Assembly (NCBI RefSeq): GCF_002943425.1
Contig: NZ_PTRA01000011.1
Location: forward strand, 549-62,867
DNA from: Siphonobacter curvatus
GTDB lineage: Bacteria; Bacteroidota; Bacteroidia; Cytophagales; Spirosomataceae
DNA length: 62,319 bases
Reading direction: 5' to 3'
In this document: positions 51,779 through 60,191 of the stretch, piece after piece
Layout of the letters: each line of letters begins with the position of its first letter
How positions within the stretch are numbered: position 1 is the stretch's first letter
The notes under the pieces: generated by a model
Seen by the model: the letters and a program-made list of their open reading frames with translations, nothing else
The model's database searches: none
Told to the model about the DNA's origin: nothing
Translations under genes and position numbers: made by a program

Positions 51779-52884
51779 GATAAAATGATCAAATCAATGT
51801 CCGACTCGCTCAGTTGTTTGAGCAGTCGGCCGAATATATTAGTACGCCAGATCACCTGCAGTAAGCTCAGGTGCGGTTTGCCGATGCATACCGTCGTAAT
51901 CTGGTGTTTTTCGGCAGTCGTTGTAATGGCCTGGGCAATATCGTCTTCGTGCAACTGAATGACTTCGGCTCCCAGTTCGGTTGCAAGTTTGAAGTTATTA
52001 ATCAGATGACGTTGCAAGGCCAGGGAAATATTATTCTGATTTTCCTTCGGTGTATGCACGTACAACAGCACCCATTGGGCATTGTAGTACGAAGCCAGTC
52101 GGGCCGTTTTGCGGATAATCCGGCGGGCGGTGTCTGCCGAGGAGCTAATACAGGCCATAAACCGCTCAGGTTCGGCGGTACCAGGAAGTTCTTTCTGAAT
52201 TTTTCGTTCGACCTGCGTGGCTACTTCCCGCAGGGCCAGTTCGCGAAGCTGAAGTATTTTCTCGGACTGAAAAAAGTTACGCAAAGCCTGCTGAACCTTG
52301 TCCCGATGGTAGATTTTCCCTTCCTGCAAACGGGCAATGAGTTCGTCCGCTGTGAGGTCAATGTTGACGACTTCGTCAGCCAGTCTCAACACGTGGTCGG
52401 GAATTCGTTCGGTAATGGGTACGCCCGAAATGCGTTCGACGTCTTCATTCAGACTTTCCAGGTGCTGAATGTTGACGGCGGAAATGACACTAATGCCCTG
52501 GTCCAGAATTTCAAGGACGTCCTGCCAGCGTTTTTCGTTTTTGCTGCCGGGGATATTGGTATGAGCCAGTTCATCGACCAGTACTACTTCGGGATGGACG
52601 GCCAGTACCGTCGCCAAATCCATCTCCTCCAGTTCCTTTCCTTTATAAAATACCTTCCGGCGGGCCAGCATCGGAAGCCCCGTTACCAGGGCTTCCGTTT
52701 CGGCTCTTCCGTGGGTTTCGACAAATGCAATCTGAATGTCTACGCCGTTGCGGTGCAGAGTATGGGCTTCCTGTAACATCCGGTAGGTTTTGCCCACGCC
52801 CGCACTCATCCCGATATAAACTTTAAACTTTCCCCGCCGGGATTGCTGAAGGAGTTCCAGAAAATGGCGGGTGGAATTTTCCAT
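51775..52884 (-). CDS. kdpD: KdpD N-terminal sensor protein (KdpD + USP domains, no kinase)
   Basis: 369 residues, the cytoplasmic N-terminal half of KdpD as a separate protein. The KdpD domain has Walker A 'VYIGMSAGVGKTYRMLQEAH', 'IQIAFVETHGRAETEALVTG' and Walker B 'EVVLVDELAHTNIPGSKNEK'. The universal-stress domain follows from ~245. In S. aureus KdpD this domain binds c-di-AMP through an SxS-FTAxY signature; here the second part reads WVLLYV, so it does not match. The stop overlaps the kinase start by 4 nt (ATGA), so equimolar synthesis and complex formation are likely. Confidence 0.93.
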   Translation of the reverse strand: MENSTRHFLELLQQSRRGKFKVYIGMSAGVGKTYRMLQEAHTLHRNGVDIQIAFVETHGRAETEALVTGLPMLARRKVFYKGKELEEMDLATVLAVHPEVVLVDELAHTNIPGSKNEKRWQDVLEILDQGISVISAVNIQHLESLNEDVERISGVPITERIPDHVLRLADEVVNIDLTADELIARLQEGKIYHRDKVQQALRNFFQSEKILQLRELALREVATQVERKIQKELPGTAEPERFMACISSSADTARRIIRKTARLASYYNAQWVLLYVHTPKENQNNISLALQRHLINNFKLATELGAEVIQLHEDDIAQAITTTAEKHQITTVCIGKPHLSLLQVIWRTNIFGRLLKQLSESDIDLIILS

Positions 52885-53019
52885 GATCGTATGGATGAAA
52901 AGGATTAAAAATTGTCATTTTTTTCTGAGGGAAAGCAAGTTCTTCCCTCGGAAAAGTAATTAGCTTTCCATGGATACACCTTCCGAAAATGTCAGAGCTT
53001 TCGGGAGGCTCAAAAGCTA
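52885..53019 (-). terminator. Spacer with two hairpins between the porin gene and kdpD
   Basis: One hairpin pairs TTTTC-T-GAGGGAA with TTCCCTC-G-GAAAA (about 52921-52956) and is T-rich downstream on the minus strand. The other pairs CCTTCCGAAA with TTTCGGGAGG (about 52979-53008). They probably attenuate read-through from kdpFABC-porin into the sensor genes. Confidence 0.5.
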
Positions 53020-54078
53020 CTAAAACGCAATCGAAATCGACGTTTTAATACTGGTACTCTGATTCGTATAGCCCCCGTTTTTCTGGAATACGTTTTCCGA
53101 ACTGCTCAACTGGCGAGCTTCCAGCCGAGCCAGTACCTGATCCGAAATTCGGTAATCAGCGTTCAGCGAATATCCGTATACCTGAAACGGAGCGGGCGAA
53201 GCAATGATCACGCCTTTTTTATCTTCATAATACTCAAAGCGAGCGGCCAGAGCGAAGCGATCCGTCGCCGCAAACCGCAGAATCCCCACGGGGGAGTACC
53301 AAAAGTTGTAATCGCTGGAGCCTTTCGATGCTTGCTCCCAGCCGCTGTCAAATCCGGCAATCAAACCCCATTTGGAACTCAGCTGGAAAATGCCGTAGAA
53401 ATTGTGGAAATACCGCATCTGCCGGGTCGAGTCGGGCTTGTCGTTCCCGATAAAGCTGCTGGAATTAAGCGTTACCCGGTCGGAAGGTTTGTACTGCACT
53501 TGCCAGCCCAGGGCGGGCGTCTGGTTGCCATCCACCCGCCGGATTCGCTGCCATCCGTTCAGGACTAAGGCGGATAGTGACCACTGGCCCGTGGCGTAGG
53601 AAAGTTTGGCTCCGGTTTCGTAGTAGGGCGAGTTTTCGGCCAGTAAACTACGGCTCAGCGTCCAGTTGTCTTTACCAATGGCACTTTCAAAGCCAATGTG
53701 CGAAGGCATGATCCCGGCATCCAGCCAAAGGTCTTTCGCCAGTTTTACGCCCACATTCGCTTCAAACACATGACGCAAAAGCTCGGGTTCGGCCGCCAGG
53801 TTATACTGGGCGTAGGTACCCGCCATCAAAGCCAGGTTGCCCCGAACGCGGTCGGTCTGGTAAGCGGCTTTGATAAAACCCAAGTTCAAATTGAATTCAT
53901 TATGACGATTGTGATTATACAGAAAGCCATCGCTAAGGTGATTGGCGGGACGGTTGAAATCGTAATTATAGTATACTTCGGCGTAGCCACTGATGGTCAA
54001 TGCTTTCTTGGAGTCCGACTGGGCCTGAACGGTCAGGGCGGTGGCACTAAGTACGAAAGCAGTAAGAAGAGTTTTCAT
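53020..54078 (-). CDS. Porin, BBP2/OmpL-like beta-barrel, in the Kdp locus
   Basis: 352 residues from the ATG at 54078, which starts the signal peptide 'MKTLLTAFVLSATALTVQAQ'; the upstream open frame is not used. The mature protein alternates polar and hydrophobic residues across about 16 strands ('ISGYAEVYYNYDFNRPANHL', 'VRGNLALMAGTYAQYNLAAE', 'WLDAGIMPSHIGFESAIG') and ends in Phe (TSIKTSISIAF). This matches the putative beta-barrel porin-2 family. It lies between kdpC and kdpD on the same strand and probably opens an outer-membrane route for potassium (inference). Confidence 0.85.
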   Translation of the reverse strand: MKTLLTAFVLSATALTVQAQSDSKKALTISGYAEVYYNYDFNRPANHLSDGFLYNHNRHNEFNLNLGFIKAAYQTDRVRGNLALMAGTYAQYNLAAEPELLRHVFEANVGVKLAKDLWLDAGIMPSHIGFESAIGKDNWTLSRSLLAENSPYYETGAKLSYATGQWSLSALVLNGWQRIRRVDGNQTPALGWQVQYKPSDRVTLNSSSFIGNDKPDSTRQMRYFHNFYGIFQLSSKWGLIAGFDSGWEQASKGSSDYNFWYSPVGILRFAATDRFALAARFEYYEDKKGVIIASPAPFQVYGYSLNADYRISDQVLARLEARQLSSSENVFQKNGGYTNQSTSIKTSISIAF

Positions 54079-54211
54079 AGGTACTGGAAAGGGAGTGAAA
54101 GAAAAATTCGATGTCTGGTCTGCGTTTTCCCCGCATGGCACACGGGGCTATTGAGATTGAACGCATTAACCATCGTATCAAAGGGTTTGTACCAGACACC
54201 AGGAAAAGAAA

Positions 54212-54757
54212 TTAAAGGGCTGCGTTGAGTTGAAGTACGTTCACCGTTTCGACACCCCCGATTAGTGAACGCTGCGTATGGGTTTTAACCAGTTGCTGGA
54301 GTTTTTCCTCGGAAATCTGCCGAAGCCGGGCAATGCGGGGAATCTGTACTAAGGCTCCCGGTACGCTGATGTCAGGGTCGAGGCCGGAACCCGAAGCCGT
54401 AACCAGATCGGCAGGAATATCGGCTTTCTTTACGCCGGGATTATGAACCAGAAAGGTGTCGATGCGAGCCTGTACATCTTTCAAATAGTCGGGGTTAGAC
54501 GGGCCTTTGTTCGAACCGGCGGAACTGGCGGCATTGTATCCGGCCGCCGACGGACGGCCCTGAAAGTAATCATCCTGCGTAAAAGACTGACCGATTAAGG
54601 CCGCTCCTACGACTTTGCCTTTATGCTCGACCCAAGCTACGTTACCCTTCGTCGGACTTAGTTGAGCAATGCCCCAAACGAGGGCGGGATAAACGATACA
54701 GAAAAAGAGAATCGTGAGTATAGTCAGCTTGAGGGCTGGGAAAAGATGAGATTTCAT
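54212..54757 (-). CDS. kdpC: Potassium-transporting ATPase subunit C
   Basis: 181 residues from the ATG at 54757 (MKSHLFPALKLTILTILFF). One N-terminal TM helix, then the conserved periplasmic part: 'LIGQSFTQDDYFQGRPSAAG', 'NAASSAGSNKGPSNPDYLKD', 'PADLVTASGSGLDPDISVPG' and 'ALVQIPRIARLRQISEEKLQ'. KdpC stabilises the KdpFABC complex. It is separated from kdpB by 337 nt, unlike the tight spacing usual for kdpABC. Confidence 0.97.
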   Translation of the reverse strand: MKSHLFPALKLTILTILFFCIVYPALVWGIAQLSPTKGNVAWVEHKGKVVGAALIGQSFTQDDYFQGRPSAAGYNAASSAGSNKGPSNPDYLKDVQARIDTFLVHNPGVKKADIPADLVTASGSGLDPDISVPGALVQIPRIARLRQISEEKLQQLVKTHTQRSLIGGVETVNVLQLNAAL

Positions 54758-55094
54758 GGTTTTACTTTTATAATGATCCATTTAATAAATACTAGGGCTT
54801 CCCGTATTGCAGAGTCACTGTTTCGTCCCGCAAACACGGCTGGTTATTTAGTCCGTATCGCGAACGCCGCTCACTTCCTCTTGCTCTAGGCCACCGCATT
54901 GCCGAGGAAGTAGGCGACTTATCGCGATAGGACGGGATGCGGTTTTATTGCGTCCATGCAGAAATCGGCTAATTCCAAGCAACAACTATCAATAAATGCT
55001 CGAAGATGCTCACGGGCTAGTCATTGGCTGTTTCTAAAGGATGAGGTTCGGCTAGGTAAATCGCTTGCCTCCCCAACCATCCACTCAACTTCTA
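54758..55094 (-). other. Non-coding gap inside the kdp operon with an imperfect inverted repeat
   Basis: 337 nt without a convincing ORF between kdpB and kdpC. An imperfect inverted repeat spans 54851-54933: the arms share GTCC, TATCGCGA and ACTTCCTC in the same order around a 23-nt centre, and the right arm contains the palindrome TATCGCGATA. It may be a mobile remnant or an RNA element in the operon transcript. Confidence 0.5.
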
Positions 55095-57143
55095 TTAGAA
55101 AAACAGTGATACGCCCAGATCTATCAGTTTGATGCCGATGAAGGGGATGACCACCCCACCCAGACCGTAAATAAACAGGTTGCGGCGAAGCAGAGCACTG
55201 GCTCCGATGGGTTTGTATGCTACGCCTTTCAGAGCCAACGGAATCAGCATGGGAATGATGATGGCGTTGAAAATAACCGCCGAAAGAATGGCCGATTCAG
55301 GACTGTGTAACCGCATAATATTCAAACTCTGCAAGCCCGGAATACTGAGAATGAACAGAGCTGGTACGATGGCGAAATACTTGGCGACGTCGTTAGCAAT
55401 GGAAAAAGTCGTGAGGGTACCGCGAGTCATCAGTAACTGTTTTCCGATTTCCACGATCTCAATCAGCTTCGTCGGATCATTGTCCAGATCGACCATGTTT
55501 CCCGCCTCTTTGGCGGCCTGCGTACCTGAGTTCATAGCTACGCCTACGTCAGCCTGAGCCAGAGCCGGGGCGTCGTTGGTACCGTCACCCATCATGGCGA
55601 CGAGCTTGCCGTTCGCCTGCTCGGTCCGAATGTACTGCATTTTATCTTCGGGCTTGGCCTCGGCGATGAAGTCATCGACCCCCGCTTTTTTCGCGATGTA
55701 CTCCGCCGTCAGGGGGTTGTCACCCGTTACCATTACGGTTTTTACGCCCATTTTCCGTAAACGTTCAAAACGTTCCTGCATACCGGGCTTGATGATGTCC
55801 TGTAATTCAATCACGCCCTGTACCTCATCATTTTGAGCAACTACCAGGGGCGTACCTCCATTTTTCGAGATCGCTTTCACTCGATCTGCAATCTCCGCCG
55901 GCACCGTATTCCCCTGCCGAATCACCTGATTACGGATGGAATCCTGGGCTCCTTTCCGAATCCGAACGCCCGAAGGAAGATTGACACCCGAAGAACGGGT
56001 TTCCGCCGTAAAGCGAATCAGTTCCACACCCGCGGGCAGACTCGCCTTGATTCCCTGCTGCTGGGCCAGCTCCACAATGGATTTTCCTTCCGGCGTTTCG
56101 TCGGCCAGCGAGGACAAAAGGGCGGTTTCTACGAAATCATTTTCCGCTACTCCATTCGCGGGCCAGAAGTGCGTCGCCCGACGGTTACCCAGCGTAATCG
56201 TACCCGTTTTATCGAGTAGTAGCGTATCGACGTCGCCGGCGGTTTCCACGGCTTTTCCTGATTTAGTAATCACGTTCGCCCGCAGGGCCCGATCCATACC
56301 GGCAATACCAATGGCTGAAAGCAAACCGCCAATCGTGGTCGGAATCAGACAAACGAAGAGCGAAATGAAGGCCGCAATGGGAATGGGTGTGTTCGCGTAG
56401 TCGGCAAAAGGCTTCAGAGTAATACACACGATGACGAAGACCAGCGTGAAACCCGCTAGTAAAATCGTCAGGGCAATTTCGTTCGGGGTCTTCTGGCGAG
56501 AAGCTCCTTCGACGAGGGCAATCATTTTATCCAGAAAACTCTCGCCGGGTTCGGTCGTGACCAGTACTTTGATCTGATCAGAAAGCACTTTTGTACCCCC
56601 CGTGACGCTCGAACGGTCGCCACCCGCTTCCCGGATGACCGGGGCCGATTCGCCCGTAATGGCCGACTCGTCGATGGTCGCAATCCCTTCAATAATTTCG
56701 CCGTCGGAAGGAATGATGTCACCGGTTTCGCAGATAAAGACGTCTCCTTTGCGAAGTTGCGAAGACGGTACGGTTTTGATCTCGCCCACGTACATCTCAC
56801 CAATGGGTTGTACCAGTCGGGCGGGTGTTTCTTCGCGGGTTTTGCGTAAGCTATCGGCCTGAGCTTTGCCACGGGCTTCGGCCAGAGCTTCGGCGAAGTT
56901 GGCAAAAAGCAGGGTCAGCAACAGCACGATGAAAACAATCAGGTTATAGGCCAGCGAACCCTGGCTTTGATCGCCCGTTGCCACGATGTACACCGTAACG
57001 AGCAACATAACGATCGTACCCAGCTCCACGGTAAACATCACCGGGTTACGAAATTGACTACGGGGATTCAGCTTCACAAAAGCTTCCCGAATGGCCGTCT
57101 GCACCAACGCAGGTTCAAACAGCCGGGTGGATTTAGTACTCAC
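55095..57143 (-). CDS. kdpB: Potassium-transporting P-type ATPase subunit B
   Basis: 682 residues, the ATP-hydrolysing subunit of KdpFABC. P-type ATPase motifs: '[15 protein letters not shown]' (actuator TGES, 163-166), the phosphorylated Asp311 in '[15 protein letters not shown]', '[20 protein letters not shown]' and 'KGAQDS' (nucleotide-binding), and '[20 protein letters not shown]' with '[20 protein letters not shown]'. TM segments at ~38-85 and ~225-290 and at the C-terminus. Full length, no defects seen. It follows kdpA by 81 nt. Confidence 0.98.
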   Translation of the reverse strand: MSTKSTRLFEPALVQTAIREAFVKLNPRSQFRNPVMFTVELGTIVMLLVTVYIVATGDQSQGSLAYNLIVFIVLLLTLLFANFAEALAEARGKAQADSLRKTREETPARLVQPIGEMYVGEIKTVPSSQLRKGDVFICETGDIIPSDGEIIEGIATIDESAITGESAPVIREAGGDRSSVTGGTKVLSDQIKVLVTTEPGESFLDKMIALVEGASRQKTPNEIALTILLAGFTLVFVIVCITLKPFADYANTPIPIAAFISLFVCLIPTTIGGLLSAIGIAGMDRALRANVITKSGKAVETAGDVDTLLLDKTGTITLGNRRATHFWPANGVAENDFVETALLSSLADETPEGKSIVELAQQQGIKASLPAGVELIRFTAETRSSGVNLPSGVRIRKGAQDSIRNQVIRQGNTVPAEIADRVKAISKNGGTPLVVAQNDEVQGVIELQDIIKPGMQERFERLRKMGVKTVMVTGDNPLTAEYIAKKAGVDDFIAEAKPEDKMQYIRTEQANGKLVAMMGDGTNDAPALAQADVGVAMNSGTQAAKEAGNMVDLDNDPTKLIEIVEIGKQLLMTRGTLTTFSIANDVAKYFAIVPALFILSIPGLQSLNIMRLHSPESAILSAVIFNAIIIPMLIPLALKGVAYKPIGASALLRRNLFIYGLGGVVIPFIGIKLIDLGVSLFF

Positions 57144-57224
57144 GTTGAGTTATGTTTGGAGTTCTGGGTTTTGAGTTTTGCGTGCGGGAGTAACCCTCAA
57201 CACTAAACTCAGAACCCTAAACGG

Positions 57225-58964
57225 TTAGATAGAGAAGTATTCAGCCAGCGGACCCAGGGCCAGGGCCGGGAAGAAGGCCAGAGCGGCAAGGATAACGATG
57301 ACCGCAAAGACCATGATGCCAAACGTGCCCGTGTCGGTACGCAACGTTCCCGCCGATTCCGGAATGTATTTCTTTGAAGCCAGCAGACCCGCAATCGCTA
57401 CCGGACCAATGATGGGCAGAAAGCGACTAAAGATCAGACAGATACCCGTAGTAATATTCCAGAATGGATTGTTATCGCCCAACCCCTCAAAACCGGAACC
57501 GTTGTTGGCTGACGAAGACGTGTATTCGTACAGCATTTCCGAGAATCCGTGGAAACCGGGGTTATTCAGCCAGGCCGTCGCCGTATTGGGTTGACCTTCG
57601 GCATTGACATACCACCAGCCCATGTTCACATCGCCCGCCGCCAGGTAGCTCGCAATCGCTGTACCGGCCATAATCAGTAAAGGGTGTAGAAGGGCTACAA
57701 TCATGGCAATTTTCATCTCTCGCCCTTCGACTTTCTTACCCATGAATTCGGGCGTACGGCCTACCATCAAGCCTGAAATGAATACCGCGAGAATAATGAA
57801 GATGTAAAAGTTGAGAATACCGACCCCGCAACCGCCATAGAAGGCGTTGGTCATCATGCTCAGCAGCTCAGCCATGCCGGATAAGGGCATGGTACTGTCG
57901 TGCATGGCGTTGACGGAACCCGTAGAAATGACGGTCGTGATGATGCTCCAGTACGCCGAGGCGACCGAGCCAAAACGAACCTCCTTGCCTTCCATGCTGC
58001 CGCCAGGCTGGCTGATGCCCAACTGAGCGATGGCGGGGTTTCCCTGTACTTCACTCCATACCGCCGGAGCCAGTAAGGCCAGAAAACCGACGGTCATCAC
58101 GCCGAATACCATGTAGCTGAATTTCCGGTTACGGATGTAGTAACCCAGGGCAAAAATCATCCCCAGCGGAATGATCGTTTGAGCGAGCAATTCCACGATC
58201 ATCGTGAAATAACTGGGGTTTTCGAGTGGGTGAGCGGAGTTCACTCCGAAATAACCACCCCCATTCGTACCGATGTGTTTGATGGCGATCATGGCCGCCG
58301 CCGGTCCCTGTGACACCTGTACGCTATCGCCCTGCATGGATACGTACGAAGCCTTGCCTTCCAGATTCATTGGTGTACCGTTGAAGACCAACGTCACAGC
58401 GACGATCAGCGAGAGGGGAAGCAGCACGCGGGTACAGGATTTCAGAAAGAAATCGTAGAAGTTGCCGAGCTGCGTCGTCTGTTTATCGCGAATGGCTTTA
58501 AACACAATCACGGCCGCTGCCATGCCCGTACCGGCGGATACGAATTGCAGGAAATTCAGACAGAAAATCTGCGTGAAGTACGAAACACCCGTTTCTCCGG
58601 AGTAGTGTTGGAGGTTACAGTTGACGAGGAAGCTAATGGCCGTATTAAATGCCAGATCGGGCGTCATGTCGGGGTTTCCGTCGGGATTCCAGGGTAGCCA
58701 GCTTTGATTCGTCAGGACGAACATCGCCCAGAGGAACCAGACGAGGTTGATCGTCAGTAACGCTTTCAAATGCTCTTTCCAGGTCATTTCCCGGAGGGTA
58801 TCAATACCAGAAATCCGCAGAAACAACCGTTCGAGGGGACCGAGTACCGGATCAAGCAAAGTCCGCTCTCCGGCGTAAACGCGGGCCATATAGCGGCCCA
58901 GGGGTATCGAAAGGGCAATCGTGATTCCAAAAATCAGAGCGATGCCCAGTAGTTCAGTAGTCAT
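57225..58964 (-). CDS. kdpA: Potassium-transporting ATPase subunit A
   Basis: 579 residues, the K+-selective channel-like subunit of KdpFABC, with about ten TM helices. Four degenerate selectivity-filter loops are visible, including 'SFLVNCNLQHYSGETG', 'GTNGGGYFGVNSAHPLENPS', 'GGCGVGILN' and 'SSANNGSGFEGLGDNNPFWN'. The N-terminal 'ALSIPLGRYMARVYAGERTL' is standard. Starts 3 nt after the kdpF stop. Ends 'FFPALALGPLAEYF' as in the family. Confidence 0.98.
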   Translation of the reverse strand: MTTELLGIALIFGITIALSIPLGRYMARVYAGERTLLDPVLGPLERLFLRISGIDTLREMTWKEHLKALLTINLVWFLWAMFVLTNQSWLPWNPDGNPDMTPDLAFNTAISFLVNCNLQHYSGETGVSYFTQIFCLNFLQFVSAGTGMAAAVIVFKAIRDKQTTQLGNFYDFFLKSCTRVLLPLSLIVAVTLVFNGTPMNLEGKASYVSMQGDSVQVSQGPAAAMIAIKHIGTNGGGYFGVNSAHPLENPSYFTMIVELLAQTIIPLGMIFALGYYIRNRKFSYMVFGVMTVGFLALLAPAVWSEVQGNPAIAQLGISQPGGSMEGKEVRFGSVASAYWSIITTVISTGSVNAMHDSTMPLSGMAELLSMMTNAFYGGCGVGILNFYIFIILAVFISGLMVGRTPEFMGKKVEGREMKIAMIVALLHPLLIMAGTAIASYLAAGDVNMGWWYVNAEGQPNTATAWLNNPGFHGFSEMLYEYTSSSANNGSGFEGLGDNNPFWNITTGICLIFSRFLPIIGPVAIAGLLASKKYIPESAGTLRTDTGTFGIMVFAVIVILAALAFFPALALGPLAEYFSI

Positions 58965-58967
58965 ACG

Positions 58968-59048
58968 TTAAAAATTTTCGGGCTTGAGCAGTACGTAAAT
59001 CATGTACGCGAAAACCAGAAGGGCTAAAACAAAGAGAGCGAGAAACAT
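58968..59048 (-). CDS. kdpF: KdpF, 26-aa membrane subunit of KdpFABC
   Basis: ATG at 59048 (CAT at 59046-59048) and TAA at 58968-58970. The peptide is one TM helix, MFLALFVLALLVFAYMIYVL, and ends in LKPENF, matching the KdpF hallmark of a short helix followed by LxKPExF. KdpF stabilises the complex at the interface with KdpA. It stops 3 nt before kdpA and starts 5 nt after the stop of the 28-aa ORF, so translation is coupled. Confidence 0.9.
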   Translation of the reverse strand: MFLALFVLALLVFAYMIYVLLKPENF

Positions 59049-59053
59049 GGCTT

Positions 59054-59140
59054 TCAGATTTTTTCGAAAAAGTCGACGGATTTGAAAAAGAGCCAGAAGC
59101 ACACCAGCCCGAGCAGTAACCAAAGAATCGTGAATAGCAT
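59054..59140 (-). CDS. 28-aa single-TM peptide at the head of the kdp operon
   Basis: ATG at 59140, TGA at 59054-59056. The sequence begins MLFTILWLLLGLVCFWLFFK and ends SVDFFEKI: one hydrophobic helix with a short charged tail. It sits 5 nt before kdpF and directly behind the sigma-54-type promoter, so it is the first gene of the operon. I know no named family. It could be a second KdpF-like stabilising subunit or a regulator of the complex; both ideas are inference. Coding nature is supported by tight spacing and a clean TM pattern, not by homology. Confidence 0.6.
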   Translation of the reverse strand: MLFTILWLLLGLVCFWLFFKSVDFFEKI

Positions 59141-59170
59141 GAGGAAGAAATGTTAGTCTGTTGTCTACTA

Positions 59171-59187
59171 TTCAAGGCGTATGCCAG
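59171..59187 (-). promoter_or_regulatory. Sigma-54 (-24/-12) promoter of the kdp operon
   Basis: On the minus strand CTGGCA (59187-59182), 6 nt, TTGAA (59175-59171). The sigma-54 consensus is YTGGCACG-N4-TTGCW. The -24 element is perfect; the -12 element has A for C in TTGC. The predicted start near 59160 leaves a 20-nt leader before the 28-aa ORF. Confidence 0.55.
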
Positions 59188-59259
59188 GGAGTGGTTGTTG
59201 ATTGTTAGGGGTTGGTTGTTAGGATATTACGGATAAAATGAATTGATGGGAAATGAAAA

Positions 59260-59302
59260 ACCCTTCCAAAATGAAAGGGTCGTTTTTTCATTTTGGAAGG
59301 GT
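59260..59302. promoter_or_regulatory. Large dyad in the divergent kdp region (enhancer or leader hairpin)
   Basis: Perfect 17-bp arms, ACCCTTCCAAAATGAAA (59260-59276) and TTTCATTTTGGAAGGGT (59286-59302), 9-nt centre. AAGGGT also occurs at 59275-59280, so the half-site is present three times, with copies at 59275 and 59297 in the same orientation 22 bp apart. Centre about 120 bp upstream of the predicted kdp start, where sigma-54 activators bind. The minus strand has a short T-run after the stem, so a leader terminator is the alternative. Confidence 0.6.
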
Positions 59303-59447
59303 AAAAAATTATTAGCTGAACGATGACTTTATAGAAAACAGCCGCTGCTCTTGGGAGTTGTACTGTCGCAATCGTCCCTTTCAAAGACGCATTAAGCCCC
59401 CGCCTGCAAGCCATTCATCCACGTACTTTGTCAAAAAAAACAGAAGC

Positions 59448-60020
59448 ATGAGAAAGCTGAAAATACAGGTACAAATGACCCTTGATGGTTACATCGCCGG
59501 ACCCAATGGTGAAATGGACTGGATGACTTTACCCTGGACTCCGGACCTAGAAGCCTACGTGGGCGAGATTACTCAACCCGTCGATACCATTCTTTTGAGC
59601 CGAAAACTCGCCGAAGGATTCATTCCTTACTGGGCATCGATAGCGAGTCAGGCGGATCACCCGGAAGTGGCAGCCGGACAAAAGTTTACGGAAACACCCA
59701 AAGTAGTTTTTAGCCGGACCCTAGCGGAATCAGCCTGGGAAAGCACGGTACTGGCTCGGGATTTAATCCAGGAAGTTAGCCACCTGAAACAACAGACGGG
59801 CGGCGATCTCATCGCGTACGGCGGAGCTACGTTTGTATCCTCTCTGATTCAGCATGGCCTTATCGACGAATACCATTTGCTGATTAATCCGGTAGCAATC
59901 GGGCAGGGAATGCCCATTTTTCGGGAGCTTACGCAGTACCAACAGCTGGATTTAGTTCAAACCCGAGCGTTTGCGTGTGGCATTGTACTGATGCAGTATG
60001 TGAACAAACGGGAAGGTTAA
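59448..60020 (+). CDS. Dihydrofolate reductase-like (RibD C-terminal domain) protein
   Basis: 190 residues from the ATG at 59448 (MRKLKIQVQMTLDGYIAG). The DHFR/RibD-C fold is shown by 'QVQMTLDGYIAGPNGEMDWM', 'TILLSRKLAEGFIPYW', 'PKVVFSRTLAESAWES' and 'LIAYGGATFVSSLIQHGLID' with 'EYHLLINPVAIGQGMPIFRE'. Stand-alone proteins of this family (YyaP/YwjB-like) are reductases of uncertain substrate. Divergent from the kdp operon; no functional link is evident. Confidence 0.88.
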   Translation: MRKLKIQVQMTLDGYIAGPNGEMDWMTLPWTPDLEAYVGEITQPVDTILLSRKLAEGFIPYWASIASQADHPEVAAGQKFTETPKVVFSRTLAESAWESTVLARDLIQEVSHLKQQTGGDLIAYGGATFVSSLIQHGLIDEYHLLINPVAIGQGMPIFRELTQYQQLDLVQTRAFACGIVLMQYVNKREG

Positions 60021-60191
60021 GGGAAAAGCTTTCAGTGCTGGGTTTCGAACGTAACCTTGAAACCTAGCAACGAATCTTTTGGATGTCTTCTACTAACGGT
60101 TAGTTACTGGTTTAACGTTTAGTGGCTATAATCGTAAGACCTTCTAGCTGTGGGGAAGTAGCATCTTTGATCTGATAGTTGTTGGGCAACG

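Noticed and set aside
51871-52776. 301-aa ORF antisense to kdpD
   Set aside because: Long but a shadow of the well-recognised KdpD domains; no protein-like motifs.
54662-54889. 75-aa plus-strand ORF across the kdpC start and the kdpB-kdpC gap
   Set aside because: Half of it is antisense to kdpC and the rest lies in the inverted-repeat gap; no start context or domain.
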